Shown here piece by piece: positions 1 through 8,418 of a stretch of 64,000 nucleotides of DNA (positions are counted from its first letter, which is position 1; every line of letters starts with the position of its first letter). The notes under the pieces were generated by a model. That model saw only the letters and a program-made list of their open reading frames with translations. It made no database searches and was not told where the DNA came from. The translations under genes were made by a program, and so were the position numbers. This stretch comes from DASQFQ01 sp963722815 (lineage in GTDB: Bacteria > Actinomycetota > Thermoleophilia > Solirubrobacterales > Solirubrobacteraceae): positions 682,001 to 746,000 of the forward strand of contig CAVROM010000003.1 in the NCBI GenBank assembly GCA_963722815.1. The letters run 5' to 3'.

Positions 1-698
1 TGGGCGCCGTTCGGCACCTCGGCGACGTGGGTGACGACCCACTTCGGGAGCACGACCGCGTTGGGCGTCGGCTCGAGCTCGTCGACGATCTCCTCGACCG
101 TCACAAGCGAGCGCTTGGCCGCCAGCACCGCCTCCTTCTGCACGCCGGTCAGCCCCCACATCTGCACGTTGCCGTCACGGTCGGCACGCTGCGCGTGGAC
201 GATCGCCACGTCGAGGTCGAGCGCCGGCACCGCGGTCAGCTCCTCGCCGGTGAACGGGCAGGTGATCGGCTTGATGTTGGCGGTGTGCTTGGGAAGGTCC
301 GTGCCGCGGTAGCCGCGCATGACCGCGAAGGGGAGGCCGGAGGCAGCGGCGACGTAGCGGTTGGCGAGCCCGGCGTGCGAGTGCTCCTCGATCTCGAGCG
401 GCTGCGGCCAGCCGTTCTGGATCGCGTCGCGGAAGCGGTGCAGCGAGCCGACCCCCGGGTTGCCGCCCCACGAGAAGACGAGCTTGCGCGCGCAGCCGGC
501 GCCGATCAGCTGGTCGTAGACGATGTCGGGCGTCATCCGCACCAGCGTCAGGTCGCGCCGGCGCTGGCGGATGAGCTCCTGGCCCGCCGCCATGGGTATG
601 AGGTGCGTGAAGCCCTCGAGCGCCACCGTGTCGCCGTCTTGGACGAGCTCCGAGACGGCGGTGCCAAGGGAGACAATGGTGTGCGCATTGTGTGCCAT
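1..698 (-). CDS. CoA-transferase family I, subunit A (3' end beyond window)
   Basis: The minus strand reads open from an ATG at 698 to the window edge, about 232 residues of a glutaconate/3-oxoacid CoA-transferase alpha-type subunit. Recognisable blocks are the early VALEGFTHLIPMAAGQEL stretch, GCARKLVFSWGGNPGVGSLHR and PITCPFTGEELTAVPALDLD. Such subunits pair with a beta subunit to move CoA between acids; the beta gene would lie off the left edge. Another in-frame ATG lies at 707. The gene is divergent from the MetE-like gene at 736, leaving under 40 bases for both promoters. Substrate is not determinable. Confidence 0.8.
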   Translation of the reverse strand, partial: MAHNAHTIVSLGTAVSELVQDGDTVALEGFTHLIPMAAGQELIRQRRRDLTLVRMTPDIVYDQLIGAGCARKLVFSWGGNPGVGSLHRFRDAIQNGWPQPLEIEEHSHAGLANRYVAAASGLPFAVMRGYRGTDLPKHTANIKPITCPFTGEELTAVPALDLDVAIVHAQRADRDGNVQMWGLTGVQKEAVLAAKRSLVTVEEIVDELEPTPNAVVLPKWVVTHVAEVPNGA

Positions 699-735
699 TG
701 TTCTCATCCCGCACACTAGAGGACCGGGAGTCTCT

Positions 736-1860
736 ATGTCGCTACGCACCAGCCCACCGTTCCGCGCCGACCACGTCGGGAGCCTGCTGCGCCCGCCCGA
801 GCTGCACGAGGCGCGCGAGGCGCACGCCGCCGGCAAGCTCGACGACGAGGGTCTGAAGGCCGCCGAGGACGCCGCGATCGACGAGGTCGTCCGCATGCAG
901 GAGGAGGTCGGGCTCCAGTCGGTGACCGACGGCGAGTTCCGCCGCGCCACCTGGCACATGGACTTCATCTACTCGATCGACGGCATCTCCAAGGCGCCGG
1001 GCAACCTCGCCGTCAAGTTCCACAACGCCGACGGCGACATCGAGTGGACGCCCGCCGCCATCCACATCGACGGCAAGCTCGGCGTGTCCGAGCCGATCTT
1101 CGGCGAGGCCTTCCAGTACCTGCAGTCGGTCGCGAGCGACGGCCAGACGCCGAAGCTCACGATCCCCTCGCCGAGCATGGTCCACTACCGCGGCGGTCGC
1201 GCGGCGATCGACGAGGACGTCTACCCCGAGATGGACGAGTTCTGGGCCGACCTGACCTCCGCCTACGCCGAGCAGGTGCGGCGGGTGAACGAGCTCGGCT
1301 GCACCTACCTGCAGTTCGACGACACCAGCCTCGCCTACCTCAACGACCCCAAGCAGCGCGAGATGATCGCCCAGCAGGGCTCGAGCGACGTCGACCACCT
1401 GCACGAGGCCTACATCGCGCACATCAACGAGGCGCTCGCGGACAAGCCGGAGGGGATGGCCGTCACCACCCACATGTGCCGCGGCAACTTCCGCTCCTCG
1501 TGGGTCGCCGAGGGCGGCTACGACTTCGTCGCCGAGGCGCTGTTCAACAACCTCGACGTCGACGGCTTCTTCATGGAGTGGGACGACGCGCGCTCCGGCG
1601 GCTTCGAGCCGCTGCGCTTCGTGCCCAAGGGCAAGATCGTCGTGCTCGGCCTCGTGACCACCAAGCGCGGCGAGCTCGAGTCCAAGGACGAGCTGAAGCG
1701 CCGGATCGAGGAGGCGACGCAGTACGTCGACCTCGACCAGCTGTGCCTCTCACCGCAGTGCGGCTTCTCCTCCACCGTCGAGGGCAACGCGCTCTCGCGC
1801 GAGCAGCAGGCCGACAAGCTGCGGCTGATCGTGGAGACGGCTCAGGAGGTCTGGGGCTGA
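736..1860 (+). CDS. MetE C-terminal-like (UROD/MetE) methyltransferase
   Basis: 374 residues, the size of YxjG/YxjH-like single-domain relatives of cobalamin-independent methionine synthase. It opens with FRADHVGSLLRPPEL, typical of the family. Probable zinc ligands are in THMCRGN and LSPQCGFSS, with an acidic residue in FMEWDD between them. It lacks the N-terminal half of full-length MetE, so it probably transfers a methyl group from a folate or another donor to a thiol; the true substrate is unknown. The ATG at 736 is preceded by GGGAG at 726-730. The frame stays open further upstream, but family alignment favours this start. Confidence 0.85.
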   Translation: MSLRTSPPFRADHVGSLLRPPELHEAREAHAAGKLDDEGLKAAEDAAIDEVVRMQEEVGLQSVTDGEFRRATWHMDFIYSIDGISKAPGNLAVKFHNADGDIEWTPAAIHIDGKLGVSEPIFGEAFQYLQSVASDGQTPKLTIPSPSMVHYRGGRAAIDEDVYPEMDEFWADLTSAYAEQVRRVNELGCTYLQFDDTSLAYLNDPKQREMIAQQGSSDVDHLHEAYIAHINEALADKPEGMAVTTHMCRGNFRSSWVAEGGYDFVAEALFNNLDVDGFFMEWDDARSGGFEPLRFVPKGKIVVLGLVTTKRGELESKDELKRRIEEATQYVDLDQLCLSPQCGFSSTVEGNALSREQQADKLRLIVETAQEVWG

Positions 1861-1878
1861 GCCGGCCTTTGCTCCCCA

Positions 1879-2538
1879 TCAGGGCTCGACCAGCCCGCGG
1901 CGGATGGCGTAGCGGGTGAGCTGGACGCGGTCGCGCATCCCGAGCTTGCCCATCAGGTTCTCGCGGTGGCGCTCGACCGTGCGCGGGCTGATCGTCAGCA
2001 GCTCGGCGATCTGCTCGCTCGTGTGCGCCTCGGCGACGAGCTTGAGCACCTCGAGCTCGCGATCAGTCAGCGGCTCCTCGCGCAGCGTGTCCCCGTCGGC
2101 GGCGCGCTCGAGGTAGTCGCGCATGATCCCGCGCACGGCGGGTGGGTAGAGGAAGGGCTCGCCGCGCATCGCGGCGCGGCATGCCTCGACGAGGTCGCGG
2201 CCCGCCGCGGTCTTCAGCACGTAGCCGGACGCGCCGGCCTTCAGCGCCTCGAAGAAGTACTGCTCGACCTCGTGCATCGAGAGCATCAGGATCCGCAGGT
2301 CGGGCCGGTGCCGCGACAGCTCGCGCGCGGCCTGGAGCCCGGTGCGGCGCGGCATCGCGACGTCGAGGACGGCCAGGTCGATGTCCTCGCCCAGGGCGCG
2401 CTCGACGGCCTCGATGCCATCGGCCGCCTCGGCCACCACTTCGAGGTCGGGCGCAGCCTCGAGCACCATCCGGATGCCGCGACGCACGACCGTGTGGTCG
2501 TCGGCGAGCAGGATGCGGATCCTCAGCGGCGTCGTCAC
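1879..2538 (-). CDS. NarL/LuxR-family response regulator
   Basis: 219 residues: receiver domain (about 6-120) with acidic pocket D13/D14, phospho-acceptor D59 and K109, then a LuxR-type helix-turn-helix (about 152-212, TDRELEVLKLVAEAHTSEQI). GTG start at 2538 overlaps the stop of the upstream sensor kinase by four bases (GTGA), so the pair is translationally coupled. Output is DNA binding; target genes are unknown. Both domains look intact. Confidence 0.93.
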   Translation of the reverse strand: MTTPLRIRILLADDHTVVRRGIRMVLEAAPDLEVVAEAADGIEAVERALGEDIDLAVLDVAMPRRTGLQAARELSRHRPDLRILMLSMHEVEQYFFEALKAGASGYVLKTAAGRDLVEACRAAMRGEPFLYPPAVRGIMRDYLERAADGDTLREEPLTDRELEVLKLVAEAHTSEQIAELLTISPRTVERHRENLMGKLGMRDRVQLTRYAIRRGLVEP

Positions 2539-3485
2539 TTCACCGGCAGCCTCAGGGCGACCTCGGTGCCGTGCGGCGCCACGGGGCTGACCTCGAGCTC
2601 GCCGCCGACGAGCAGGGCGCGCTCGCGCATGCCGCGCACCCCGGTGCCCGAGCGCAGCCCGTCGGCGTCGATGCCGCGACCGTCGTCGCGCACGCGCAGC
2701 ACCACCGCGCCGTTCTCCCGCTGGAGGCTCAGCTCGGCGCGGGTGGCGCGGGCGTGGCGCACGACGTTGACCAAGCTCTCCTGGGCGACGCGATAGACGA
2801 CGAGCTCGTCCTCCGGGCTGAGCGTGGGGAGGTCGCCGTCGAGGTGGGGGGAGACGCGCAGGCCGCTGTGCTCGGCGAGGTCGGAGCCGAGCGAGACGAG
2901 CGCAGAGCGCAGCCCGAAGTCGTCGAGCGCCTCCGGGCGCAGGCGGCGCACCAGCTCGCGTACCTCCTCGATGCCCGCCCGCGTCGTCGCCTCGAGCGAA
3001 CGCAGCTCGGCCCGCAGCTCCTCGGGCGCCCGCCGCTCGAGCGTCTCGAGCTGGAGCACGACGCCGGTGAACGTCTGCCCGATCTCGTCGTGCAGCTCGC
3101 GCGCCATCCGGCGCCGCTCCTCCTCCTGGGCGTCGAGCGCGCGGCGGCCGCTGTCGCGGCGCTCGCGCTCGAGCCGGTCGAGCATGTCGTTGAACGCATG
3201 GCTCAGCTCGGCCACCTCGGCCGCCTGGCGCTCGACCACGATCCGCCGGCCGGGGGCGAGCGGGTCGACGCGGCGCATCAGCGCGGTCAGCTGCTCGAGC
3301 GGGCGGAACACGCGCCGCAGCGCGAGCAGGTTGACGGCCAGGACGAGCGCGACGCCGACGGCGAGCACGGCCACCTCGCTGCCCTCGATCCGCGGGCTGA
3401 CCGTGGCAGGCGACAGCACGAGCACCGCGCCAGCGGCGACCAGCACAGCGGCGTTGATGGCGAAGACCCGCCAGAACAGGGACAC
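2535..3485 (-). CDS. Sensor histidine kinase (HisKA_3), partner of adjacent regulator
   Basis: About 316 residues from a GTG at 3485. Two membrane segments (about 8-26 and 38-56) enclose only about 11 residues, so there is no real extracellular sensor domain. A HAMP-like linker follows, then the HisKA_3 box MARELHDEIGQTFTG with H132, and an ATPase domain with DDGRGID. The frame stays open upstream of 3485, but that stretch would overlap the divergent esterase and looks non-coding. A GAGG motif sits only two bases before the GTG, so the start is less certain than the gene. Confidence 0.88.
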   Translation of the reverse strand: MSLFWRVFAINAAVLVAAGAVLVLSPATVSPRIEGSEVAVLAVGVALVLAVNLLALRRVFRPLEQLTALMRRVDPLAPGRRIVVERQAAEVAELSHAFNDMLDRLERERRDSGRRALDAQEEERRRMARELHDEIGQTFTGVVLQLETLERRAPEELRAELRSLEATTRAGIEEVRELVRRLRPEALDDFGLRSALVSLGSDLAEHSGLRVSPHLDGDLPTLSPEDELVVYRVAQESLVNVVRHARATRAELSLQRENGAVVLRVRDDGRGIDADGLRSGTGVRGMRERALLVGGELEVSPVAPHGTEVALRLPVK

Positions 3486-3555
3486 GACCTCATGATGGCG
3501 AGCCGCCCGTGAGCGCTCCATGGGCTGAGCTGCCCAACTGTCAGAGTTCTGCGCG

Positions 3556-4197
3556 ATGACCGACCTCGTCTTCCGCGAGCGCCCCGCCGACGGCGAGCCG
3601 GCCGGCCTGCTCGTCCTCCACCACGGCCGCGGCGCCGACGAGCACGACCTGCTCCGCCTCGCCGACGTGCTCGACCCCGGGCGGCGGCTGCACGTCGTCA
3701 CGCCGCGCGCGCCGCTGCAGCTCCCCGGCTGGCCCGGCAACCACTGGTACGTGGTGCCACGTGTCGGCTACCCGGACCCGGACACCTGGCGCGCCGCCTA
3801 CGACAAGCTCGCCGGCTTCCACGACGAGCTGTGGGAGCGCACCGGCACCACCCCCGAGACGACCGTGTTCGGCGGCTTCTCGATGGGCTCGGTGATGTCC
3901 TACTCACTCGGGCTCGGCGCCGACCGGCCGGCGCCGGCGGGCATCCTCGCGTTCTCGGGCTTCATCCCGGTCGTCGAGGGCTGGGAGCCGTCGCTGGAGG
4001 ATCGCCGCCGCCTGCGCGCCTTCATCGCACACGGCCGGCGCGATCCTGTGATGGAGGTCGGCTTCGCCCGCCGCGCGCGCGAGCTGCTCGAGGCGGGCGG
4101 CCTGGACGTCGAGTACCACGAGTCCGACGCCGCCCACCACATCGACCCGGCGCACGTCGAGCCCGCGGTCGCGTGGCTCGGGGCGACGCTCGGGTGA
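3556..4197 (+). CDS. Phospholipase/carboxylesterase (alpha/beta hydrolase)
   Basis: 213 residues of the carboxylesterase-2 (YpfH-like) family. LLVLHHGRGADEHDLL forms the oxyanion region. The catalytic serine is in GGFSMGSVM, the aspartate in HGRRDPVM and the histidine in DAAHHIDP. No signal peptide, so cytoplasmic. Short-chain ester or lysophospholipid hydrolysis is likely. It is divergent from the histidine kinase with about 70 bases between them, and followed by dodecin 43 bases downstream. Confidence 0.88.
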   Translation: MTDLVFRERPADGEPAGLLVLHHGRGADEHDLLRLADVLDPGRRLHVVTPRAPLQLPGWPGNHWYVVPRVGYPDPDTWRAAYDKLAGFHDELWERTGTTPETTVFGGFSMGSVMSYSLGLGADRPAPAGILAFSGFIPVVEGWEPSLEDRRRLRAFIAHGRRDPVMEVGFARRARELLEAGGLDVEYHESDAAHHIDPAHVEPAVAWLGATLG

Positions 4198-4240
4198 TAG
4201 GACTCGCGCTCTGTCCGCACATTCCGAGGGGGAGGTCCGC

Positions 4241-4456
4241 ATGGCCGACAGCGTCTACCGCGTCACCGAGGTGATCGGGGTCAGCACCGAATCGTGGGAG
4301 GCCGCCGCGCGCAACGCGGTCGAGACGGCGGCGAACTCGGTCCGCGACCTGCGGATCGCCGAGGTCGTGCGCCAGGACGTCACGATCGGCGACGGCGGCG
4401 TCGTGAACTTCCGCGTCCGCCTCGCGATCTCGTTCAAGTACGAGGGCCGCGAGTAG
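4241..4456 (+). CDS. Dodecin
   Basis: 71 residues, the canonical dodecin length. Dodecins form hollow dodecamers that bind flavin (FMN/FAD/riboflavin) and buffer free flavin. The N-terminal strand VYRVTEVIGVSTESWEAA and the C-terminal strand VNFRVRLAISFKYE match the family. A strong GGGGGAGG ribosome-binding site at about 4228-4235 precedes the ATG. A perfect hairpin follows the stop. Confidence 0.93.
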   Translation: MADSVYRVTEVIGVSTESWEAAARNAVETAANSVRDLRIAEVVRQDVTIGDGGVVNFRVRLAISFKYEGRE

Positions 4457-4469
4457 CTCCGTGACGTGA

Positions 4470-4499
4470 CCGAGGCCCTCGCGTGGGCGAGGGCCTCGG
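4470..4499. terminator. Bidirectional hairpin between dodecin and CPBP protease
   Basis: Perfect 13-bp inverted repeat (CCGAGGCCCTCGC, 4470-4482, with its complement at 4487-4499) and a 4-base loop. It lies 13 bases after the dodecin stop and 8 bases before the converging gene's stop. It has no T-tract, as is common in GC-rich actinobacteria. Placement between convergent genes supports a shared terminator. Confidence 0.75.
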
Positions 4500-4507
4500 G
4501 TGGTGGT

Positions 4508-5284
4508 TCAGCTCAGCACCAGGTGGAGCGCGAACAGGAAGAAGAACACGCTCTGGATGCTGTGCACCGCGATCGAGAAGAGCGCGCTGCGGAAGCGCTT
4601 GGCCGGATAGGCGACGAGGAACGCGTCGGCGATCGTGGCGGGGATGGCCCACGGTACGTGCACGTGGTAGAGCGCGAACAGGGCGCCGTTGGCGAGCCAA
4701 TCCTTGCGGCCGAACACGCCGTTCATGCGCGGGAGCAGCAGGCCGCGGAACAGGAGCTCTTCACCCAGCACGGTGTTGAACACCCACATCGTCGTGAGGA
4801 CGGCCAGCCAGCCCCACGAGCCGGACATGAACACGTGACCGGCGTGCGACTCGAAGAACGAGCTGAGCTCGCGCGTCGCGGCGTGGTGGATCTGGGGCAC
4901 GAACTCCTCGATGCCGAGCGCGACGGCGAGCACGGGCACGAGCAGCCACTGGCGCTTGCGGGGCGGGCCGTTGAGCCACAGCGCCTTGCGGTAGCCGGGC
5001 CAGTTCGGTGAGCGGCGCTCGGGGGCGAGCATGATCAGCACGAGCACGAACTGCCAGACCAGCCCGGCGGTGATGCAGATGATCAGCGAGCGGCTGAGCG
5101 GGCTCGGGCCGTCGAGTTGACCGGCGAGCCAGGGCGCGACGACCCAGGCGAGCAGGCCCATCGGGACCATGGCCGATGCCCAGACGCCGAGGATCTTGCG
5201 GAGCGAGTACTGAGGGATCGCGTCGGCGGTGGGGGCGGCCGCGGCGCGGGCGGGAGTGGGGTGGGGAGGAGCGGTGATTGCCAT
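4508..5284 (-). CDS. CPBP-family intramembrane metalloprotease
   Basis: 258 residues with about six to seven hydrophobic segments. The CPBP/Abi motif 1 is GEELLFRGLLLPRM (EExxxR), followed by the conserved histidine in FALYHVHVPWA and another in AVHSIQSVF, the expected zinc ligands of this RCE1-like family. It acts in the membrane; the substrate is unknown. The ATG at 5284 is chosen because the long upstream open frame overlaps the divergent histidine kinase. The first about 25 residues are Ala/Pro-rich and probably cytosolic. Confidence 0.87.
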   Translation of the reverse strand: MAITAPPHPTPARAAAAPTADAIPQYSLRKILGVWASAMVPMGLLAWVVAPWLAGQLDGPSPLSRSLIICITAGLVWQFVLVLIMLAPERRSPNWPGYRKALWLNGPPRKRQWLLVPVLAVALGIEEFVPQIHHAATRELSSFFESHAGHVFMSGSWGWLAVLTTMWVFNTVLGEELLFRGLLLPRMNGVFGRKDWLANGALFALYHVHVPWAIPATIADAFLVAYPAKRFRSALFSIAVHSIQSVFFFLFALHLVLS

Positions 5285-5392
5285 GCGGCGAAGGTACGGT
5301 CGCGGCGCCGCCCTGTCGTCGGCGGAAGGTGCCGGATCGATCTCCGACCTGAGGAGGAGGCGGGCCCTCCTGGGGTGGGGTAGCGTCGGCCC

Positions 5393-6508
5393 GTGAAGCA
5401 GCGCTGGTTCGACGTCCTGATCGTGCTTGCGGCGGTCGAGAGCGCGGTCGAGATTCTGCTGCGCCAGGATTCGCCGAACGCGCCGGAGACCCCGCCCGGT
5501 CTCGCCGCGGTGCTGGCGGCGCTGATGGTTCTGCCGCTGCTGGCCCGCCACCGGCACGCGTTCACGGCGCCCGCGGCGGTGTGGCTGCTCGCGGCGGCGG
5601 CGTCGCTCGCCGACGGGCGCCTGGTCCCGTTCGCGGCGGGCATCAACGCCGCCGGGCTGGCGGCGGCGTTCCTGCTCGGCCAGGTGCCCGACCTGGTGCA
5701 GCGGCGCGCCGGTCTGGTGATCGTAATCGGCGGCGCCGCGATCGTCGCCGTCAACGACCCGACCCACTCCAGCGCCGAGCTGCTCTCGCTGCCCGTGGTG
5801 TTCGGGCTCGCCTGGCTGGCCGGCTTCGCCCTGCGCGAGCGCGCCGCCGAGGTCGAGGCGGCAGAAGAGCGGGCCGCCCAGGCCGCGCGGCTGGCCGCCG
5901 CCGAGGAGCGCACGCGGATCGCGCGCGAGCTGCACGACATCGTCGCCCACGCGGTCAGCGTGATGGTGCTCCAGGCCGGCGCCGTGCGGCACCGCCTGCA
6001 CGACGGCGACGACGCCGAGGCGCTGCGCGACGTCGAGGCGACCGGCCGCACCGCGCTGGCGGAGATGCGGCGCCTGCTCGGTGCCATGCGCCGCGACGAC
6101 GAGGACGCGGAGCTCGGGCCCCAGCCGGGCCTCGACACGCTCGAGCCGCTGCTCGACGCGTTCGGCCGCGCCGGCCTGCCGGTGCGGCTGCAGGTCGACG
6201 GCGACTCCGCGCCGCTGCCGCGCGGGCTCGACCTCTCCGCCTACCGGATCATCCAGGAGGGCCTGACCAACGCGCTCAAGCACGCGCACGCGAGCCACGC
6301 GGACGTGCGCGTCCGCTACGAGCCCGACGAGCTGCTGATCGACGTCCGCGACGACGGCCATGGCCCGGGTGCGAGCGACGGGCTCGGCCACGGGCTCGTC
6401 GGCGTGCGCGAGCGGGTGAAGCTCTATGGCGGCGAGATGAGCGCCGGCGCCCTCAGCGACGGCGGCTTCGCGCTGACCACGCGCCTGCCGCTGGAGGGCG
6501 GGCGATGA
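5393..6508 (+). CDS. Sensor histidine kinase, NarL type, multi-pass
   Basis: 371 residues from a GTG. About five membrane helices occupy residues 5-148, followed by a short coiled linker rich in Ala/Glu. The HisKA_3 box is RIARELHDIVAHAVSVMV with H181; the ATPase domain contains DDGHGPG and a GHGLVGVRER lid. With no extracellular domain it probably senses the membrane. Its stop overlaps the regulator's ATG by four bases (ATGA). Confidence 0.93.
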   Translation: MKQRWFDVLIVLAAVESAVEILLRQDSPNAPETPPGLAAVLAALMVLPLLARHRHAFTAPAAVWLLAAAASLADGRLVPFAAGINAAGLAAAFLLGQVPDLVQRRAGLVIVIGGAAIVAVNDPTHSSAELLSLPVVFGLAWLAGFALRERAAEVEAAEERAAQAARLAAAEERTRIARELHDIVAHAVSVMVLQAGAVRHRLHDGDDAEALRDVEATGRTALAEMRRLLGAMRRDDEDAELGPQPGLDTLEPLLDAFGRAGLPVRLQVDGDSAPLPRGLDLSAYRIIQEGLTNALKHAHASHADVRVRYEPDELLIDVRDDGHGPGASDGLGHGLVGVRERVKLYGGEMSAGALSDGGFALTTRLPLEGGR

Positions 6509-7149
6509 CGGTCAGCGTGCTGGTCGCCGACGATCAGTCGATGGTCCGCGCCGGCTTCCGCCTGCTGTTGTCGGGCGAGCCGGACATCACGGTCGTGGCG
6601 GAGGCGCGCGACGGCCTCGAGGCGGTTGAGAAGGCCGGGCGCTTCCACCCCGCCGTGGTGCTGATGGACATCCGCATGCCCGAGCTCGACGGCCTCGAGG
6701 CGACGCGCCGCATCCTCGCCGCGGACGCGCACGCGCGCGTCCTCATCCTCACCACGTTCGACCTCGACGAGTACATCTACGAGGCGCTGAGCGCGGGCGC
6801 CAGCGGCTTCGTGCTCAAGGACGACCCGCCGGAGCAGCTGATCTCGGCGATCCACACCGTCGCCGCCGGCAACGCGCTGCTCTCGCCGGCGGTGACGAAG
6901 CGCGTGATCGGGCAGTTCGCGCGTGCCCGGAGGCCGGTCGCGCCGGCGGCGCTCGAGGAGCTGACCGCGCGCGAGCACGAGGTCTTCCGCCTGATCGCCG
7001 GGGGCCTCTCGAACGCCGAGATCGGCGAGGAGCTGTTCATCACCGACACGACCGTGAAGACCCACGTCACCCACGTGCTGCAGAAGCTCGGGCTGCGCGA
7101 CCGCGTGCAGGCGGTCGTGCTCGCCTACCGCGCCGGGCTGTTCGAGTAG
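6505..7149 (+). CDS. NarL/LuxR-family response regulator
   Basis: 214 residues: receiver domain with D9/D10, D55 and K105, and a C-terminal LuxR helix-turn-helix (ELTAREHEVFRLIAGGLSNAEI). Its start overlaps the kinase gene by ATGA, making an unambiguous pair. The stop TAG at 7147-7149 is followed within two bases by the first copy of the short intergenic repeat. Confidence 0.94.
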   Translation: MTVSVLVADDQSMVRAGFRLLLSGEPDITVVAEARDGLEAVEKAGRFHPAVVLMDIRMPELDGLEATRRILAADAHARVLILTTFDLDEYIYEALSAGASGFVLKDDPPEQLISAIHTVAAGNALLSPAVTKRVIGQFARARRPVAPAALEELTAREHEVFRLIAGGLSNAEIGEELFITDTTVKTHVTHVLQKLGLRDRVQAVVLAYRAGLFE

Positions 7150-7151
7150 CT

Positions 7152-7189
7152 GGGCGCCAAGCCAAGCAGCTTGCTGCCTAGCAGGGGGG
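7152..7189 (+). repeat. Short intergenic repeat, copy 1
   Basis: Begins GGGCGCCAAGCC and ends in a run of six G. The central hairpin AAGCAGC-TT-GCTGCCT carries one mismatch relative to copies 2 and 4. It lies two bases after a TAG stop and immediately before a converging gene. Same orientation relative to the upstream gene as copies at 40611, 45515 and 53556. Function unknown; terminator-like placement. Confidence 0.85.
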
Positions 7190-7192
7190 CCG

Positions 7193-7534
7193 TCAGGGGG
7201 ATCCGAAGGTGGAGCCGAGCGAGCGCGCGAGCTTGCGCGCGCGGTCGGTGCCGCGGCGGCCGGCCCACGGGTGCGGGCCCTTCGCCCACGGGTGGCGCCC
7301 GACGGTGCCGTAGGTCTCGCGCAGGTCGGCCTTGAGGTCCCCGCGGTGCTCGCCGCACGCGTAGCGGGTGCGGCCATAGATGCCGCGGCCGTGCCAGGTC
7401 AGCCAGTTGCCGGGGTCGGCGTCGACGTACTCGCCGAAGCGCAGGTCGAGCATCTGGCGCTGCAGGGCTTCGTGCGTCTCGCGGTCGGGGCGGGCGCCGC
7501 AGAACTCGCAGCGGAAGACGGGACGGACGGGCAT
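7193..7534 (-). CDS. Small protein with possible zinc-binding cysteines
   Basis: 113 residues, not assigned to a named family. Near the N-terminus is CEFC and about 50 residues later CGEH, a spacing compatible with one zinc site (C-x2-C...C-x2-H). The rest is basic and aromatic (NWLTWHGRGIYGRTRYACGEHRG). No signal peptide or membrane segment. It converges on the upstream regulator, with a repeat copy between them. Composition and the Cys/His pattern favour a real gene. Confidence 0.65.
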   Translation of the reverse strand: MPVRPVFRCEFCGARPDRETHEALQRQMLDLRFGEYVDADPGNWLTWHGRGIYGRTRYACGEHRGDLKADLRETYGTVGRHPWAKGPHPWAGRRGTDRARKLARSLGSTFGSP

Positions 7535-7563
7535 CGCCGAGAAGGTTATTGGTGACCCTGATA

Positions 7564-7650
7564 CGTGTCGCCCGGCGGTGCTCGCACCCGAGCCCGCGAG
7601 CGGTTAGAGTCGGCTACGGCAGGTCGCTCGCCCGTACGGCGGGCGACACG
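7564..7650 (+). promoter_or_regulatory. Leader with competing inverted repeats upstream of STAS gene
   Basis: CGTGTCGCCCG (7564-7574) and its exact complement CGGGCGACACG (7640-7650) form an 11-bp long-range pairing. The right arm can instead pair locally with TCGCCCG at 7628-7634 across a 5-base loop. The block ends 81 bases before the GTG of the STAS gene. Whether it is transcribed is not visible. Confidence 0.45.
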
Positions 7651-7731
7651 CCATCGCGCGTCCCTCTGGGACGGGCCGCTCTGGAGAGCGGGCCTCGGAC
7701 CGTGGTGACTTCGACGACTCGAGGCATCACC

Positions 7732-8058
7732 GTGTCCCCTGCACCGCAGTCCCCTCCGCCGACCCTGCGGCTCACCGTCTGCGACGCCGCGCGCGAGTGC
7801 CTGGTGGTGGTCGCCGGCGAGCTCGACCTCGCGAGCGCGCCCGCGCTCGGCGACACGCTGCGCCGGCTCGATCCGGGCTGCGAGGTGGTCACGCTCGACC
7901 TGCGGGCGCTCACCTTCATGGACGTCGCGGGCCTGCACGCCGTGGTCGAAGCGAGGAGCCTGGCGCGCGCGACCGGCCGGCGGCTTCAGACCCTCCCGCC
8001 CCACGGCGAAGGCGCGCGGGTGCTCGAGCTGACCGGGACCCGCGACCTCCTCAGTTGA
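7732..8058 (+). CDS. STAS-domain anti-sigma-factor antagonist-like protein
   Basis: 108 residues from a GTG preceded by GAGG at 7721-7724. The fold signature is present (VVVAGELDLASAPALGDTLRR, VVTLDLRALTFMDVAGLHAV). Canonical SpoIIAA/RsbV proteins have DSSG at the phosphorylation site; here it reads DVAG, so no phosphorylatable serine is present there. The protein may therefore be constitutively active or work without phosphorylation. It lies beside two MpsC/DUF2294 genes and an RsbW-like fusion, which suggests partner-switching or stress signalling. Confidence 0.85.
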   Translation: MSPAPQSPPPTLRLTVCDAARECLVVVAGELDLASAPALGDTLRRLDPGCEVVTLDLRALTFMDVAGLHAVVEARSLARATGRRLQTLPPHGEGARVLELTGTRDLLS

Positions 8059-8383
8059 GGGGCACGAGCACGAACGCCTCGAGGATGAGGCCGTGCTCCG
8101 GGCTCATCGAGGCCTGGAAGGCGAGCACGCTGCGGCCCGTCGTCCGCTCGATCGCCGCCCGCAGCGAGGGCTCGAGGCTCAGCTCGGTCGCGTCGTAGAG
8201 CCGGCTCACGGCGGCGCCGTCGCCGGCCTGGATCACGACGTGCTCGGCCCGCGTGACCTCGAAGCGCAGCACGCAGGCCACGCAGGCCTCGCCGACAACG
8301 GTCTCGACGCTGCTCAGGTGCTGGCCGTAGGCGGTCCAGTGGATCGCGACGACGGCGGCCGAGATCTCGCTCGCCGCGTCCAT
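8051..8383 (-). CDS. MpsC/DUF2294-like protein, divergent paralogue
   Basis: 110 residues from ATG 8383; a GTG at 8401 is an alternative start. It shares the layout of the neighbouring DUF2294 protein (VACVLRFEVTRAEHVV, then AAIERTTGRSVLAFQASMSPEHGL, then FVLVPLN) but is more diverged and lacks the GRGP motif near the N-terminus. The family is now linked to MpsC of a membrane-potential/bicarbonate system in staphylococci, but that role cannot be assumed here. The gene is divergent from 8419 with only 35 bases between, and overlaps the STAS gene end by 8 bases. Confidence 0.75.
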   Translation of the reverse strand: MDAASEISAAVVAIHWTAYGQHLSSVETVVGEACVACVLRFEVTRAEHVVIQAGDGAAVSRLYDATELSLEPSLRAAIERTTGRSVLAFQASMSPEHGLILEAFVLVPLN

Positions 8384-8418
8384 GTTTCTTATCCGCTGCA
8401 CCGGAGCAAAGAACCACT

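Noticed and set aside
4508..6391. CPBP protease extended to a 627-residue protein
   Set aside because: The extra N-terminal part lies opposite the intact histidine kinase at 5393 and has shadow-like composition.
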